Positions 33,104 to 42,028 of a stretch of 64,000 nt of DNA are shown piece after piece. A program made the translations under genes and the position numbers. The notes under the pieces were generated by a model, which saw nothing but the letters and a program-made list of their open reading frames with translations, made no database searches and was not told where the DNA came from. Source of the DNA: MB1-2 sp046566065 (GTDB taxonomy: Bacteria; Actinomycetota; CADDZG01; WHSQ01). The stretch covers positions 124,001 to 188,000 of the forward strand of contig JBKHXK010000001.1 in assembly GCA_046566065.1 (NCBI GenBank), given 5' to 3'. Within the stretch, counting starts at the first letter, position 1, and each line of letters begins with the position of its first letter.

Positions 33104-33537
33104 TCCTTCAACCGTCTCAGCAGATCGATCTGCATCCTCTTCAACCTGCGCGCCAGTAAGACGGATAGCACGGTGCCTGCCAGGCCCCCGGGCAGGTCTG
33201 CATCCAACCGGTGGGTGACTGCCGTCACCGAGCCGCGCTCCTCCAGCATGTAACGCACCGTCATACGGACCCCGACCACAACGTCCTGCTCGACGGTGTG
33301 GTGCGGCGATGGAAGCACAAGGCTCCTTCCGTGCACGTCGAAGCCGAGCAAGCGCGCCCTCCCGTGGACGATCTGGTGAGGCTCGGCGCGCTGCGGCTGT
33401 TCCGTGGACAAGATCTCGGACTGCCACTCGGGCCACGTCTCCCAGGCGCCGATGCGCGCTCGGATCCGCTCTGTATCCGCGGCGATGACGGTGGATGACT
33501 CCGTCGAGAAGCTTCTGGTGCGATGGGGGCGAGCCAT
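33082..33537 (-). CDS. SRPBCC (polyketide cyclase-like) protein
   Basis: The 151-aa product has the START/SRPBCC helix-grip features: FSTESSTVIAADTERIRARIGAWETWPEWQSEI (split strand and helix), HTVEQDVVVGVRMTVRYMLEERGSVTAVTHRLDADLPGG and a C-terminal helix. These proteins bind or isomerise hydrophobic ligands. No ligand can be named. ATG 33537 follows TACGTT by six bases, leaderless. It overlaps the convergent CBS gene by 22 nt and diverges from the gamma-glutamyltransferase gene. Confidence 0.75.
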   Translation of the reverse strand: MARPHRTRSFSTESSTVIAADTERIRARIGAWETWPEWQSEILSTEQPQRAEPHQIVHGRARLLGFDVHGRSLVLPSPHHTVEQDVVVGVRMTVRYMLEERGSVTAVTHRLDADLPGGLAGTVLSVLLARRLKRMQIDLLRRLKDQLEESA

Positions 33538-33543
33538 CCGGCC

Positions 33544-33549
33544 AACGTA
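33544..33549 (-). promoter_or_regulatory. -10 hexamer TACGTT for leaderless SRPBCC gene
   Basis: TACGTT on the minus strand lies 6 nt before ATG 33537. Confidence 0.5.
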
Positions 33550-33568
33550 AACGCCTGTCCGCCGGGGC

Positions 33569-33574
33569 TATCCT
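33569..33574 (+). promoter_or_regulatory. -10 hexamer TATCCT for leaderless ggt gene
   Basis: TATCCT lies six bases before ATG 33581 with no ribosome-binding site. It is the divergent partner of the hexamer at 33544-33549. Confidence 0.55.
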
Positions 33575-33580
33575 CCCGAC

Positions 33581-35080
33581 ATGCCCCGACCTCGATTGGC
33601 GATAGCAGCCGGGAACCAACTCGCGGCCCAGGCTGCCGTCAAGATCGCCGAGGACGGAGGCAACGCCGTCGATGCGTGTCTGGCATCTGCCGTGATGGCC
33701 TGGGTCGCCGAGCCTTTCTTCACCTCGATCGGCGGCTCGGGGTTCGTGACCATCCGGACACCGGACGGCGGGGTCGAGGTGATCGACGGGAACAACATCA
33801 TGCCCTTCACGATCCCGGAGTCGCCGGGGCAAGGGATCCGCCGGATCTTCCTGCCCGAGTATGCCGACGGCATCTACATGGGCGTTGCCGCCGGCTCGGT
33901 GGCGGTGCCGGGAGCTCTGGCGGCCGTCAGGACCGCATGGGAACGGCACGGCAAGATCGAATGGGAGGCGCTGTTCGCCGACGCTATCGAGGTCGCCCGG
34001 AGCGGCTTCCCCTTCCCGAAGACCTCTGACTACTACCTCTCCTGCACCTGGGACACCATCTGGTCGACGTACCCAGAACCGAGGGCGATGTTCTCGGACA
34101 ACGACGAGCCGCTGCGCGAGGGGCACCTCTTCAAGCAGCCCGAGTTGGCCGAGTCGCTGGAGCTGATCGCCACCAAGGGCCCGGAGGTGTTCTACGACGG
34201 TGAGCTAGGACGAGAGCTCACGGACGCGATCCAAGCCGACGGCGGCTTCATGACGATCGAAGACCTCAGGAACTACTCGACCGAGATCAGGAACCCGATC
34301 TCGACCAACTCGTTCGGATGGACCGTGTACTCCAACCCCCCTCCCGCGGTTGGCGGCGCGGTCCTTATCCACATGCTGGCCTTGCTGGAGAACGCCGAGA
34401 TGACCGACGACGTCGAACGTCTACGCTCGATCGTCGAGGCCCAGCGCGCCTCCGTCGGCTACCGCAAGGAGCGCTATCAGGACCCCGACGGTGTGGCGGC
34501 GGCCTTCGACGAGGCTTTGAAGGAACTGCGTCCCCGCTCACAGCGATCGCAAGACACCACTCACATGTCGGCGGCCGACAGCGACGGTTACGTGGCTGCC
34601 CTGACCGAGTCCAACGGGTACGGGGCCGGCCTGGTCGTACGGGGGATGCTGCTGAACAACACCCTGGGCGAGGAAGAGCTCAACCCTCTCGGCGAGCACC
34701 GGTTGCCTGCAGGATCACGCTGCCACTCGAACATGACCCCTACCGTCGCCCGCGGAGAGGGCATGACGCTGGGGCTCGGTTCGCCGGGGGCCGATCGCAT
34801 CGTCGGAGCGATCGCCCAGACCTTCATCCGGCTGGCTCTGGAGGGGGTGTCGCTCGAACAGGCCGTTACCGCGCCACGGGCCCACCTCGACGCGCGACCG
34901 GAAGGCGAGAAGCTCTGCTACGAGCCGGGCCTGCCCGGAGACCAGATCGGCTACACGCCCAGGCCGTATGACGATCTCCATATGTTCTTCGGAGCCGTGC
35001 AGGCCGTGTCGGTTACCGACGACGGAGAGCTACAAGCGGCTCACGATCCTCGTCGTTCGGGGGCGAGCGCACTAGTCTGA
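33581..35080 (+). CDS. Gamma-glutamyltransferase family protein
   Basis: The 499-aa product follows the Ntn-hydrolase layout of gamma-glutamyltranspeptidases: EDGGNAVDACLASAVMAW near the start, GGSGFVTIRT, and the self-processing threonine in DTTHMSAADSDG, followed by LNNTLGEEELNPL. The enzyme cleaves itself before that Thr and then hydrolyses or transfers gamma-glutamyl groups. Unlike E. coli GGT it has no signal peptide, so it is probably cytoplasmic; glutathione is rare in actinobacteria, so the natural substrate may be another gamma-glutamyl compound. Start ATG 33581 is leaderless. Confidence 0.87.
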   Translation: MPRPRLAIAAGNQLAAQAAVKIAEDGGNAVDACLASAVMAWVAEPFFTSIGGSGFVTIRTPDGGVEVIDGNNIMPFTIPESPGQGIRRIFLPEYADGIYMGVAAGSVAVPGALAAVRTAWERHGKIEWEALFADAIEVARSGFPFPKTSDYYLSCTWDTIWSTYPEPRAMFSDNDEPLREGHLFKQPELAESLELIATKGPEVFYDGELGRELTDAIQADGGFMTIEDLRNYSTEIRNPISTNSFGWTVYSNPPPAVGGAVLIHMLALLENAEMTDDVERLRSIVEAQRASVGYRKERYQDPDGVAAAFDEALKELRPRSQRSQDTTHMSAADSDGYVAALTESNGYGAGLVVRGMLLNNTLGEEELNPLGEHRLPAGSRCHSNMTPTVARGEGMTLGLGSPGADRIVGAIAQTFIRLALEGVSLEQAVTAPRAHLDARPEGEKLCYEPGLPGDQIGYTPRPYDDLHMFFGAVQAVSVTDDGELQAAHDPRRSGASALV

Positions 35081-35107
35081 ACACGTTGGCGATCGAAAGG
35101 GGTAGTC

Positions 35108-35683
35108 GTGCCTAGGTTGTTCTCGATCAAACCGGCGCTCACGCTGAAGGGCCGAAAGTTCAAGGGGCTGCGGGGTTTCGCAGGCAAGCCGTTCCATCCA
35201 CCACTCACCGACATCCCGGTCGCCTGCTACGTGTTGGTCGCGGTCTTCGACGTCATCTCGTTCGTGTCCTACTCGCGCAATGAAGAGAGCACCCTCGCAC
35301 GCGACTTCTTCATCTCCGGCACCCACGTCATCGTGGTCGGAGCCATCGCGTCCGTGCCGACGATCATCACCGGATTCTGGGACTGGTTGAAGTCGACGCC
35401 TCCGCGCACCCAGGCGTGGCGGACGGCGAACTGGCACATGGCCGTGATGCTCACGATGTCGATGGTCGTGGCTCTGAACATCCTGTTGCGTCTCGGCTAC
35501 TGGGAGGGCGGATACGCCGAACCGCTCGTTACGGGGCTGTCGGTGCTCATCGGCCTCCTGGTCTCGTTCGGAGCGCTGTACGGCGGAGCGCTGGTGTACG
35601 AGTATCAGTTCAACGTGGAGAGCCTCGATGGCCGGGTCTGGGAAGAGCACGAGACCGACGTGTACCCCGCCGACAAGCAGTAA
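35108..35683 (+). CDS. DUF2231 membrane protein
   Basis: The 191-aa product has KPFHPPLTDIPVACYV, the DUF2231 signature, and about four transmembrane helices (VACYVLVAVFDVISFVSY, HVIVVGAIASVPTIITGFW, MAVMLTMSMVVALNILLRL, LVTGLSVLIGLLVSFGALYGG). Conserved His-Pro and a histidine in the helix region suggest haem or metal binding in some members, unproven. The start is GTG 35108 with AAAGGGG upstream. It is 27 nt after the gamma-glutamyltransferase stop. Confidence 0.8.
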   Translation: MPRLFSIKPALTLKGRKFKGLRGFAGKPFHPPLTDIPVACYVLVAVFDVISFVSYSRNEESTLARDFFISGTHVIVVGAIASVPTIITGFWDWLKSTPPRTQAWRTANWHMAVMLTMSMVVALNILLRLGYWEGGYAEPLVTGLSVLIGLLVSFGALYGGALVYEYQFNVESLDGRVWEEHETDVYPADKQ

Positions 35684-35706
35684 CCCGAGTCTTCTTTGGC
35701 ACACAA

Positions 35707-35723
35707 CTTTCGCTGAGCGAAAG
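35707..35723. terminator. Perfect hairpin between convergent genes
   Basis: CTTTCGCT-G-AGCGAAAG is an 8-bp inverted repeat between the stops at 35683 (plus) and 35770 (minus). As a bidirectional terminator it lacks long T-tracts. Confidence 0.5.
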
Positions 35724-35769
35724 CTATGTGGATGAGAAGCACCGGGTGGCGCCTCCGGCGAGGACTGGG

Positions 35770-36750
35770 TTAGACGGCGAAGCGGATATTCAGGACGTCG
35801 CCCTCTTTGACCTCGTAGTCCTTGCCCTCGACGCGCAGGACGCCTTTGGCCTTGGCGTTGTCCCACTTCCCCGCCGCAACGAGATCGTCGTAGGCCACGA
35901 CCTCCGCTCGGATGAATCCGCGCTCGAGGTCCGAGTGGATCGCGCCGGCCGCTTCGGGGGCCTTTGCGCCGCGCCGCACCTCCCAGGCGCGGGTCTCGTC
36001 TTCGCCGGTGGTCAGGAACGTGATGAGGTCCAGAGCGCGATAGCAGGCGGCGATCACGCGATCGAGACCCGGCTCCTTGATGCCGTAACCCTCGAGTAGC
36101 TCGAGGGCGTCGGCCGGGTCAAGGCCCGCGACCTCGGCCTCCAGCGATGCGCTGACCGCGATCGCGTGCTCGGGCATGCCCTCGGGCAGGTCGCCGCCCT
36201 CCTCCACGTTCGCCACCACGATCCAGGGCTTGAGGGTCAGCGGGCCGTAGCCTCGCAGGATCTTGCGGTCGGCGTCGTCGAAGTCCCCACCCAGCAGGGG
36301 TTTCTCGGCATCGAGCATGGCGTGCGCTCGCTCGAGCACGTCCACCTCGGCCTTGGAATCGCCCTTGCCCTTGGCCTTCTTGCGCGCCTTCTCCAGACCG
36401 CTCTCGAGACTGGCGAGGTCGGCCAGCACGAGCTCGGCTTCGAGAGAGTTCAACTCTCCCACCGGGTCGGCGTCGGGGCCGAAGGCCCGCACGACCATGC
36501 AGAGAGCATCAGTCTGACGGAACTCGGCGATGCCCTGCGCGGTAAGCCCACCGGGAACGTCCACGAAACGAACCTTGGCCGCGACGACCTTCTTCGAGGA
36601 CTCCTGGCCCGCGAGCACCGAAAGGCGCGGATCGGGGACGTCCACCACGGCCTGGTTCGAGCGTCCTCCCGCCCCGCCCGAACGCGTGAGCGCGGTGAAC
36701 AGCGTGGACTTGCCCGAGTAAGGCATCCCGACGATGCCGACGTCTTTCAT
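35770..36750 (-). CDS. ychF: YchF/Obg-family ATPase
   Basis: YchF/OLA1 is a ribosome-associated P-loop ATPase linked to stress responses. The 326-aa product has P-loop GMPYSGKST, switch II DVPG, and VVANVEE in place of NKxD, the change that gives ATP preference, followed by a C-terminal TGS domain (VEGKDYEVKEGDVLNIRF). At 326 aa it is shorter than the usual 363. Start ATG 36750 lies 7 nt after TAACCT; the longer open frame upstream to 36864 lies inside the antiporter gene and is rejected. Confidence 0.9.
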   Translation of the reverse strand: MKDVGIVGMPYSGKSTLFTALTRSGGAGGRSNQAVVDVPDPRLSVLAGQESSKKVVAAKVRFVDVPGGLTAQGIAEFRQTDALCMVVRAFGPDADPVGELNSLEAELVLADLASLESGLEKARKKAKGKGDSKAEVDVLERAHAMLDAEKPLLGGDFDDADRKILRGYGPLTLKPWIVVANVEEGGDLPEGMPEHAIAVSASLEAEVAGLDPADALELLEGYGIKEPGLDRVIAACYRALDLITFLTTGEDETRAWEVRRGAKAPEAAGAIHSDLERGFIRAEVVAYDDLVAAGKWDNAKAKGVLRVEGKDYEVKEGDVLNIRFAV

Positions 36751-36757
36751 GCCTGGG

Positions 36758-36763
36758 AGGTTA
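36758..36763 (-). promoter_or_regulatory. -10 hexamer TAACCT for leaderless ychF
   Basis: TAACCT on the minus strand is followed by seven bases and ATG 36750. The hexamer is close to the 3' end of the antiporter gene. Confidence 0.55.
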
Positions 36764-37951
36764 GCCGGGCTGTCGCGCGGCCACCCGGGCCGGGAACAAG
36801 CGCTCGGGAAGGAAGCGAGCGAACGAGCGAGAGCGAGCCGCCAGGATGGGGCCGCCCACGGCAAGGACCAATACGTAGAGAGCGACGAACGAACCCAGGC
36901 GTCCGTCCAAGCCCGCGGCCGCGCCCAGGGACGCCAGGATCAGTGAGAACTCTCCCCGGCCCAGGATCGTCATGGTGAGGTTCGAGGCCCCTCGGGGGCC
37001 GAGCCGATGCAACCTCGCGGCCGCGAGACCACCCAGCGCGTTGAGCAGGAAGGTGACCGCGATGGCGAGAGCCACCGGGCCGAGGACGGACGAGAAGGAG
37101 TCGAGGTCCACGCTCAGACCGAAGGCGAAGAAGAACACGGCGGCGAACGCGTCTCGCAGAGGAAGGACGAGCTGCTGGATGCGCTCCGCCGCGCTGGTCT
37201 CGGCGAGGATCATCCCGACCATGAACGCGCCGATCGCGGCGGAGACGCCAAGCTCCTCGGCGAACCCGGCGATCAGGATCGTCAGACCGACGAAGGTGAC
37301 CGTTAGAAGCTCGTCTTCCCCACCGCCCATAAGACGGCCCACCACGCGGTGGCCGAAGCGCGCGACCAAGCCGAGCACTACAAGGAAGCCGAAGCTTCGA
37401 GCGATCGCCAGTCCGGCTGACATGTCGCCCCCGGCCCCCAGCGCGGGCTGCAGCAGCGCCAGATAGAGAGCCAGGAAGATGTCTTGCACCACCATCATCC
37501 CGAGGATCAGCCGCGTTTCGGGGTTGGCGAGCCGGTTGAGCTCGATCAGCAGCTTGGTGACGATCGCGGACGAGGACACACCTACCGCTCCGGCGATGAC
37601 CAGGGCCTCCGGCGTCCCCCAACCGAAGGTAGCTCCCAACAGGAAACCCCCGCCCACGTTGATCAGCAGGTAGATGCCGCCGGCGATCAGCAGCTTGCGG
37701 CCTCCGGACAGCAGATCCGTGAGCGAGAACTCGAGACCCAGATGGAACAGCAGCATGATCAGCCCGATCATCCCGAAGAGCTCGAGATCGCGCGGGTCGT
37801 CCACGAGCACCAGGCCCGGTGTATCCGGTCCGAAGAAGATGCCCGCCGCCATGAAGAACGGGATCGTCGGCAGGCCGATGCGCAGGCCGATGCGCGCGAG
37901 AAGCGCTGCTGCGAGGAAGGCCCCGCCCAGAGCAACCAGCGCGTCGGCCAA
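36761..37951 (-). CDS. khtU: CPA2-type potassium/proton antiporter (KhtU-like)
   Basis: The 396-aa membrane protein has about 12 helices and CPA2 features: GLIMLLFHLGLEFSLTDL near the start, GAVGVSSSAIVTKLL in the middle and LSVDLDSFSSVLGPVALAI. It lacks a fused RCK domain; that domain is supplied by the upstream khtT-like gene 15 nt away. The pair resembles Bacillus KhtTU, which exports K+ in exchange for H+ at high pH. The start is TTG 37951 behind GGAAGG. Confidence 0.82.
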   Translation of the reverse strand: MADALVALGGAFLAAALLARIGLRIGLPTIPFFMAAGIFFGPDTPGLVLVDDPRDLELFGMIGLIMLLFHLGLEFSLTDLLSGGRKLLIAGGIYLLINVGGGFLLGATFGWGTPEALVIAGAVGVSSSAIVTKLLIELNRLANPETRLILGMMVVQDIFLALYLALLQPALGAGGDMSAGLAIARSFGFLVVLGLVARFGHRVVGRLMGGGEDELLTVTFVGLTILIAGFAEELGVSAAIGAFMVGMILAETSAAERIQQLVLPLRDAFAAVFFFAFGLSVDLDSFSSVLGPVALAIAVTFLLNALGGLAAARLHRLGPRGASNLTMTILGRGEFSLILASLGAAAGLDGRLGSFVALYVLVLAVGGPILAARSRSFARFLPERLFPARVAARQPG

Positions 37952-37966
37952 CTATCTGCCTTCCGG

Positions 37967-38449
37967 TCAGCCGTAGGTGCGGATGAACTTCGGGAAGTCC
38001 TCCCGCGGCCCCACCACCACCAGCCGGTCGCCGGGCTCGAGCGGGACGTAGGGGTCGGGCGACGTCTCCACGTCTGTCCCGCGCACCACGGCGATGACGC
38101 TCATCCCGGTCTGCTTGCGGATCTGGAGGTCGGCGATCGTCTTGCCGGCCGCGGTGGACGACTCCGAAAGGGTGATCCAGTCGACGACGAACTCGCCGAT
38201 CACCTTCTCGATCTCTTCCACGATGGTCGGTTTGAAGTAGACGCCGCTCAATACCGCGCCCAGGCGACGAGCCTGATCGTCCGAGAGCTGGACGTGGGCA
38301 GTGGCGTCTGCTTCTTCGTCATCGCTCTCGAAGACGTACACGTCCCGGCGGCCGGAGTGGTGGATCACGACGTCGATCCGCTCGCCCTTCGTGCCGAGGA
38401 GCTCGAACTTGCGACCGATCCCCGGTAGCTCCTCTTCGTGAACCGCCAT
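37967..38449 (-). CDS. khtT: KhtT-like regulatory subunit with TrkA-C domain
   Basis: The 160-aa product matches KhtT from end to end: LPGIGRKFELLG at the N-terminus, HHSGRRDVYVFESDDEE, LGAVLSGVYFKPTIVEEIE, and a TrkA-C (RCK-C) domain ending YVPLEPGDRLVVVGPREDFPKFI. In Bacillus, KhtT gates KhtU and its TrkA-C domain binds c-di-AMP; whether this one does is not shown. I chose ATG 38449 because GGGAGGTG lies seven bases before it. The antiporter gene follows in the same operon. Confidence 0.87.
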   Translation of the reverse strand: MAVHEEELPGIGRKFELLGTKGERIDVVIHHSGRRDVYVFESDDEEADATAHVQLSDDQARRLGAVLSGVYFKPTIVEEIEKVIGEFVVDWITLSESSTAAGKTIADLQIRKQTGMSVIAVVRGTDVETSPDPYVPLEPGDRLVVVGPREDFPKFIRTYG

Positions 38450-38495
38450 GACACCTCCCGTCGACGCACTGAAGCGCACCTCGAGTCGCTCACGA

Positions 38496-38501
38496 TAACG
38501 T
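38496..38501 (+). promoter_or_regulatory. -10 hexamer TAACGT for leaderless SDR gene
   Basis: TAACGT is seven bases before GTG 38509; no ribosome-binding site is present. Confidence 0.55.
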
Positions 38502-38508
38502 CCGGCCC

Positions 38509-39282
38509 GTGGACACTGGGCTGGAAGGGAAAGGCGTTCTGATCACCGGAGCCGCCGGGGGCATCGGCAGCGCGCTCGCTCGCGCCTTCGCCGCGGAGGG
38601 GGCCCGCGTGGCGGTCCACTACCGCTCTAGTCGGGAGCGAGCTCTCGTGATCGCCGAAGAGATCGACGGGGTCGCGGTGCAGGCAGATCTGACCGTGGAG
38701 AGAGAGGCCGACGCCCTCGTACCCGAGGTCGTGCAGCATCTCGGCCGTCTGGACGTGCTGGTCGCGAACGCGGGGGCGTGGCCCAGCGCCGACGAACCGA
38801 TCTGGCAGATGTCGCTCGAAAGGTGGCAGCAGACCCTTGCGGCGAACCTCGACAGTGTCTTCCTCAGCTGCCGCGCCTTCCTTCGTCACGTCGAGAAGAC
38901 CAAGGTGGGAAACATCGTGATCATCTCTTCGACCGCAGGCCTCATCGGAGAGGCCGGTCACTCCGACTACGCGGCCGCCAAAGGCGCGTTGGCGAGCGGT
39001 TTCCTCCGCAGCCTCAAGAATGAGATCACGCGCATCGCCCCGCTGGGACGGGTCAACGTCGTGTGCCCCGGATGGACCGAGACCGAGATGGCGCGCGACG
39101 CTCTCGCTCAGGAAGGTTTCGTCGAACGGATCACGAGAACGATGCCGCTGCGCAAGGTGGGCCGCGCAGAGGACGTCGCGCGCGTGGTGATGGCTCTGGC
39201 CTCCGAAGAGATCTCGGGCCACGTGACCGGAGAGGTCATAACGGTTGCCGGAGGGATGGAGGGCCGGGTCCTCCACGACTAA
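38509..39282 (+). CDS. Short-chain dehydrogenase/reductase (FabG-like)
   Basis: The 257-aa SDR has the cofactor motif TGAAGGIGSALA, VANAGAWPS, catalytic Ser in IISSTAGLIGEAGHSDYAAAKGAL with the YxxxK pair, and ITVAGGM near the C-terminus. An Arg after the second strand (HYRSSRE) suggests NADP. It is FabG-like, but the substrate could be any small carbonyl compound; it is not in a fatty-acid cluster. GTG 38509 is leaderless. Confidence 0.8.
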   Translation: MDTGLEGKGVLITGAAGGIGSALARAFAAEGARVAVHYRSSRERALVIAEEIDGVAVQADLTVEREADALVPEVVQHLGRLDVLVANAGAWPSADEPIWQMSLERWQQTLAANLDSVFLSCRAFLRHVEKTKVGNIVIISSTAGLIGEAGHSDYAAAKGALASGFLRSLKNEITRIAPLGRVNVVCPGWTETEMARDALAQEGFVERITRTMPLRKVGRAEDVARVVMALASEEISGHVTGEVITVAGGMEGRVLHD

Positions 39283-39288
39283 CCGGAG

Positions 39289-40185
39289 TTAGAGGATGCT
39301 CGCTCCCAGAGCACTGGCGACCAGCTCGACCGCCAGGATGCCGGTCTCGTCGGCGTGGTCGAGGACCGGGTTCACCTCGACCACCTCGATCGACGTCAGG
39401 ACCTTGGACTCTGCGATCAACTCCATCGCCAGGTGCGCCTCGCGGTACGAGAACCCGCCCCGGACGGGGGTCCCGACGCCGGGCGCGATCTCGGGATCGC
39501 ACGCATCGACATCCAGCGAGAGGTGCATGAACGCGGCCCCGCTCGCGACCTCGACGGCCTCCTCGAGGACCTCGGGAAGGCCGCGCCGATCGATGTCGGA
39601 CATCGTGAAGACACGGAGCCCGAGTTCGTGCACGAGCTCCTTCTCCCCGGGATCGAGCGCGCGTACGCCGACGATCGCTACATGAGCCGGGTCGAGCCAA
39701 GGAGGATCGGCCATGCCGGTCAGCGAGAACCCGCAGTCGCCCAGCGCGGCCGCGAGAGGCATGCCGTGGACGTTTCCCGAAGGTGAGTTGGATGGGTTGT
39801 TGAGGTCGCCGTGAGCGTCGACCCAGATGACGCCTCCGGGGCCGAAGACCGAGTGCAACCCCGCCATCGTTCCCATCGCGATCGAATGGTCACCGCCGAG
39901 TACGACAGGCAGATCGCCGGTGCGCGCGATGTCGGCCACCTTGCCCGCGATCTGGGCGCACGACGCCAGGATCGCGTCCAGGAACCTCGCGTGCGTGTCG
40001 TGCACGGCTGCGACCTCGGGGATCTCGGCTCTCACGTCGCCGCAGTCGTCTACTTCGAATCCGAGTCTCTCGAGGCGTTCCTGCAAGCCCGAATAACGGA
40101 TCGCGCTCGGACCCATGTCGACGCCACGCCTCGACGAACCGAGGTCGAGCGGAGCGCCCAGGATCGTCACCTTCTTGTTTTCCAT
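39289..40185 (-). CDS. Arginase-family ureohydrolase
   Basis: The 298-aa product has the dimanganese site motifs VLGGDHSIAMG, WVDAHGDLNN and LSLDVDACDPEIAPGVGTP, plus SIEVVEVNP. GTPVRGGFSYREAHLAMEL matches arginases (arginine to ornithine and urea) better than agmatinases. Its family is certain; arginine as substrate is likely. It diverges from the SDR gene at 40200 with only 14 bp between the start codons, so promoters overlap. Confidence 0.88.
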   Translation of the reverse strand: MENKKVTILGAPLDLGSSRRGVDMGPSAIRYSGLQERLERLGFEVDDCGDVRAEIPEVAAVHDTHARFLDAILASCAQIAGKVADIARTGDLPVVLGGDHSIAMGTMAGLHSVFGPGGVIWVDAHGDLNNPSNSPSGNVHGMPLAAALGDCGFSLTGMADPPWLDPAHVAIVGVRALDPGEKELVHELGLRVFTMSDIDRRGLPEVLEEAVEVASGAAFMHLSLDVDACDPEIAPGVGTPVRGGFSYREAHLAMELIAESKVLTSIEVVEVNPVLDHADETGILAVELVASALGASIL

Positions 40186-40199
40186 GCCACGATGGTTGC

Positions 40200-40949
40200 A
40201 TGAACGAACGCAACCGGCGACCGATCGCCGTCGTCACGGGGGCCTCCAGCGGCATCGGAGCCGCTGCGGCGGTGCAACTCTCGCAGGCGGGATTCGACCT
40301 CGTGCTCGGCGCTCGCAGGGTCGAGCGCCTGAAGGAAGTGGCCGAGCGGTGCGGGGGCCGGGCCCATGCCCTCGATGTGACCGAGCCCTCCTCAGTAGAG
40401 GCGTTCGTCGCAAAGATCGAACACGTTCACCTCCTGGTCAACAACGCCGGCCTCGCGCTGGGTCGCGACGAGATCGCGGGCATCTCACTCGAGGACACCG
40501 AAACGATGTGGCAGACGAACGTGATGGGCTTGCTGCGCGTGACGCGGGCCTTGCTCCCGAAGCTGCAGGCCTCCGGCGACGCTCACATCATCAACATCGG
40601 CTCGATCGCGGGGGTGGAGCCGTATCCGGCCGGCGGCGGCTACACCGCCTCGAAGCACGCGGTCCACGCGATCAGTCGCACGCTGCGCATGGAGCTGGTA
40701 GGTCAACCGATCCGCGTCACCGAGATCCTGCCCGGCCTGGTCGAAACCGAGTTCTCGATCGTTCGCTTCCGCAATGACGAGGCCAAGGCGAAGAAGCCCT
40801 ACGAGGGGATCACTCCGCTGACCGCCGAAGACATCGCGGATTGCATCACCTGGGCCGCGACCAGGCCCCCACACGTGAACATCGACGAGATCATCGTGAA
40901 GCCGCGAGCTCAGGCGACCGCCACGATGATCTCCCGCGCCCCCGACTAA
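40200..40949 (+). CDS. SDR, YdfG-like 3-hydroxy acid dehydrogenase
   Basis: The 249-aa SDR has VTGASSGIGAAAAVQL, NNAGLALGRDEI, catalytic Ser in NIGSIAGVEPYPAGGGYTASKHAV with YTASK, and LPGLVETEFSIVRF. The LALGRD, ILPGLVETEFS and ITPLTAEDIAD segments match YdfG-type NADP-dependent 3-hydroxy acid (serine/allo-threonine) dehydrogenases. ATG 40200 is preceded by CACGAT at a 6-nt gap. A 52-bp palindromic element starts at the base after its stop. Confidence 0.82.
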   Translation: MNERNRRPIAVVTGASSGIGAAAAVQLSQAGFDLVLGARRVERLKEVAERCGGRAHALDVTEPSSVEAFVAKIEHVHLLVNNAGLALGRDEIAGISLEDTETMWQTNVMGLLRVTRALLPKLQASGDAHIINIGSIAGVEPYPAGGGYTASKHAVHAISRTLRMELVGQPIRVTEILPGLVETEFSIVRFRNDEAKAKKPYEGITPLTAEDIADCITWAATRPPHVNIDEIIVKPRAQATATMISRAPD

Positions 40950-41001
40950 CGCTTTTCTTCGTAACCAGCGTCGAAAAGCGGGCGGAGCTACGAACAGAGC
41001 G
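40950..41001. repeat. Palindromic element family 2, copy 2 (52 bp)
   Basis: Starts CGCTTTTCTTCGTAAC at the base after the SDR stop and ends CTACGAACAGAGCG. The ends are complementary with a GC-rich centre. It shares layout with 27382-27432 and 55455-55505. Confidence 0.65.
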
Positions 41002-41012
41002 GGAAGAGCGGG

Positions 41013-41966
41013 TTAGGCCAGGCGGCGGTCGTGCTCGTCGTTGGGGTCGAGGTCGACGTGAACCGGCAGCTTCAGCGAGAGGTAGACGGTGACCGCCAGC
41101 ACCACGACGATGAAGGTCAGCGACCACAGGATCGGGACCTTGATATGCCAGTACAGCAGGAGCATCTTCATCCCCACGAAGCCCAGGATCACGGCCAAGC
41201 CGTACTTCAGCAGGTGGAACCGCTCGATGAATCCGGCCAGAAGGAAGTAGAGGGCCCGGAGGCCGAGGATCGCGAACACGTTCGACGTCAGGATGATGAA
41301 TGGGTCTCGCGTGATCGCGAAGATGGCAGGGATCGAGTCGATCGCGAAGACGATGTCTGTGATCTCGATGAAGAGCAGCACGATGAACAGCGGCGTGGCC
41401 ATCCTCTTGCCGTTCTCGATCGTGAAGAGCTTCTGCCCGTCCAACCTGGTAGTCGTGCGGATGCGCTTCTGGGCGAACTTGAGGATGGGGTTGTCTTCGG
41501 GATGCACCTCTTCGGTTCCCCTGGCGATCTTGAAGGCCGTGTAGATCAGGAAGGCGCCGAAGACATAGATGATCCACTCGAAGTTGTTGATCAGAGCGAC
41601 ACCCAGCGCGATGAAGACGCCGCGGAAGATCATCGCTCCCAAGATCCCGTAGAAGAGGACCTGGTGCTGATACTTGAGCGGGATCTTGAAGTAACTGAAG
41701 ATCAAGACGAAGACGAACATGTTGTCGACCGACAACGCCTTCTCGATCAGGAAGCCCGCGTAGTACTCCGCCGCGACCTCGCTGCCCTTCCAGAACCACA
41801 CGACGGCTCCGAACGCGACACCAAGGCCTACCCAGAACACCGCCCACTTCGCGGCCTCTTTTGTGGTTGCTTCGTGCTCCTCCGAGTGGCCGACCTTGAG
41901 GTCGACGAGCAGCATCGCGATAACGAACACGATGAAGCCCGCGTACAGGTACCAGGGTTCGCCCAC
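41013..41966 (-). CDS. TerC/Alx family membrane protein
   Basis: The 317-aa product has about nine helices with conserved charged residues inside: ALSVDNMFVFVLIFSYF, EWIIYVFGAFLIYTAFKIA, LLFIEITDIVFAIDSIPAIFAITRD, and FVGMKMLLLYWHI. This is the TerC/Alx pattern with the conserved DNxFV and ExxDxxFAxDS. Family members export metal ions (Mn2+) or confer tellurite resistance. The start GTG 41966 follows CTGGAGGAATC; the upstream ATG 41993 lacks a ribosome-binding site. Confidence 0.88.
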   Translation of the reverse strand: MGEPWYLYAGFIVFVIAMLLVDLKVGHSEEHEATTKEAAKWAVFWVGLGVAFGAVVWFWKGSEVAAEYYAGFLIEKALSVDNMFVFVLIFSYFKIPLKYQHQVLFYGILGAMIFRGVFIALGVALINNFEWIIYVFGAFLIYTAFKIARGTEEVHPEDNPILKFAQKRIRTTTRLDGQKLFTIENGKRMATPLFIVLLFIEITDIVFAIDSIPAIFAITRDPFIILTSNVFAILGLRALYFLLAGFIERFHLLKYGLAVILGFVGMKMLLLYWHIKVPILWSLTFIVVVLAVTVYLSLKLPVHVDLDPNDEHDRRLA

Positions 41967-42028
41967 GATTCCTCCAGAGGTTTCCCGTCCCATAAGGTCG
42001 TCTCTCACGCCTAGACGGGACGGTTCAG

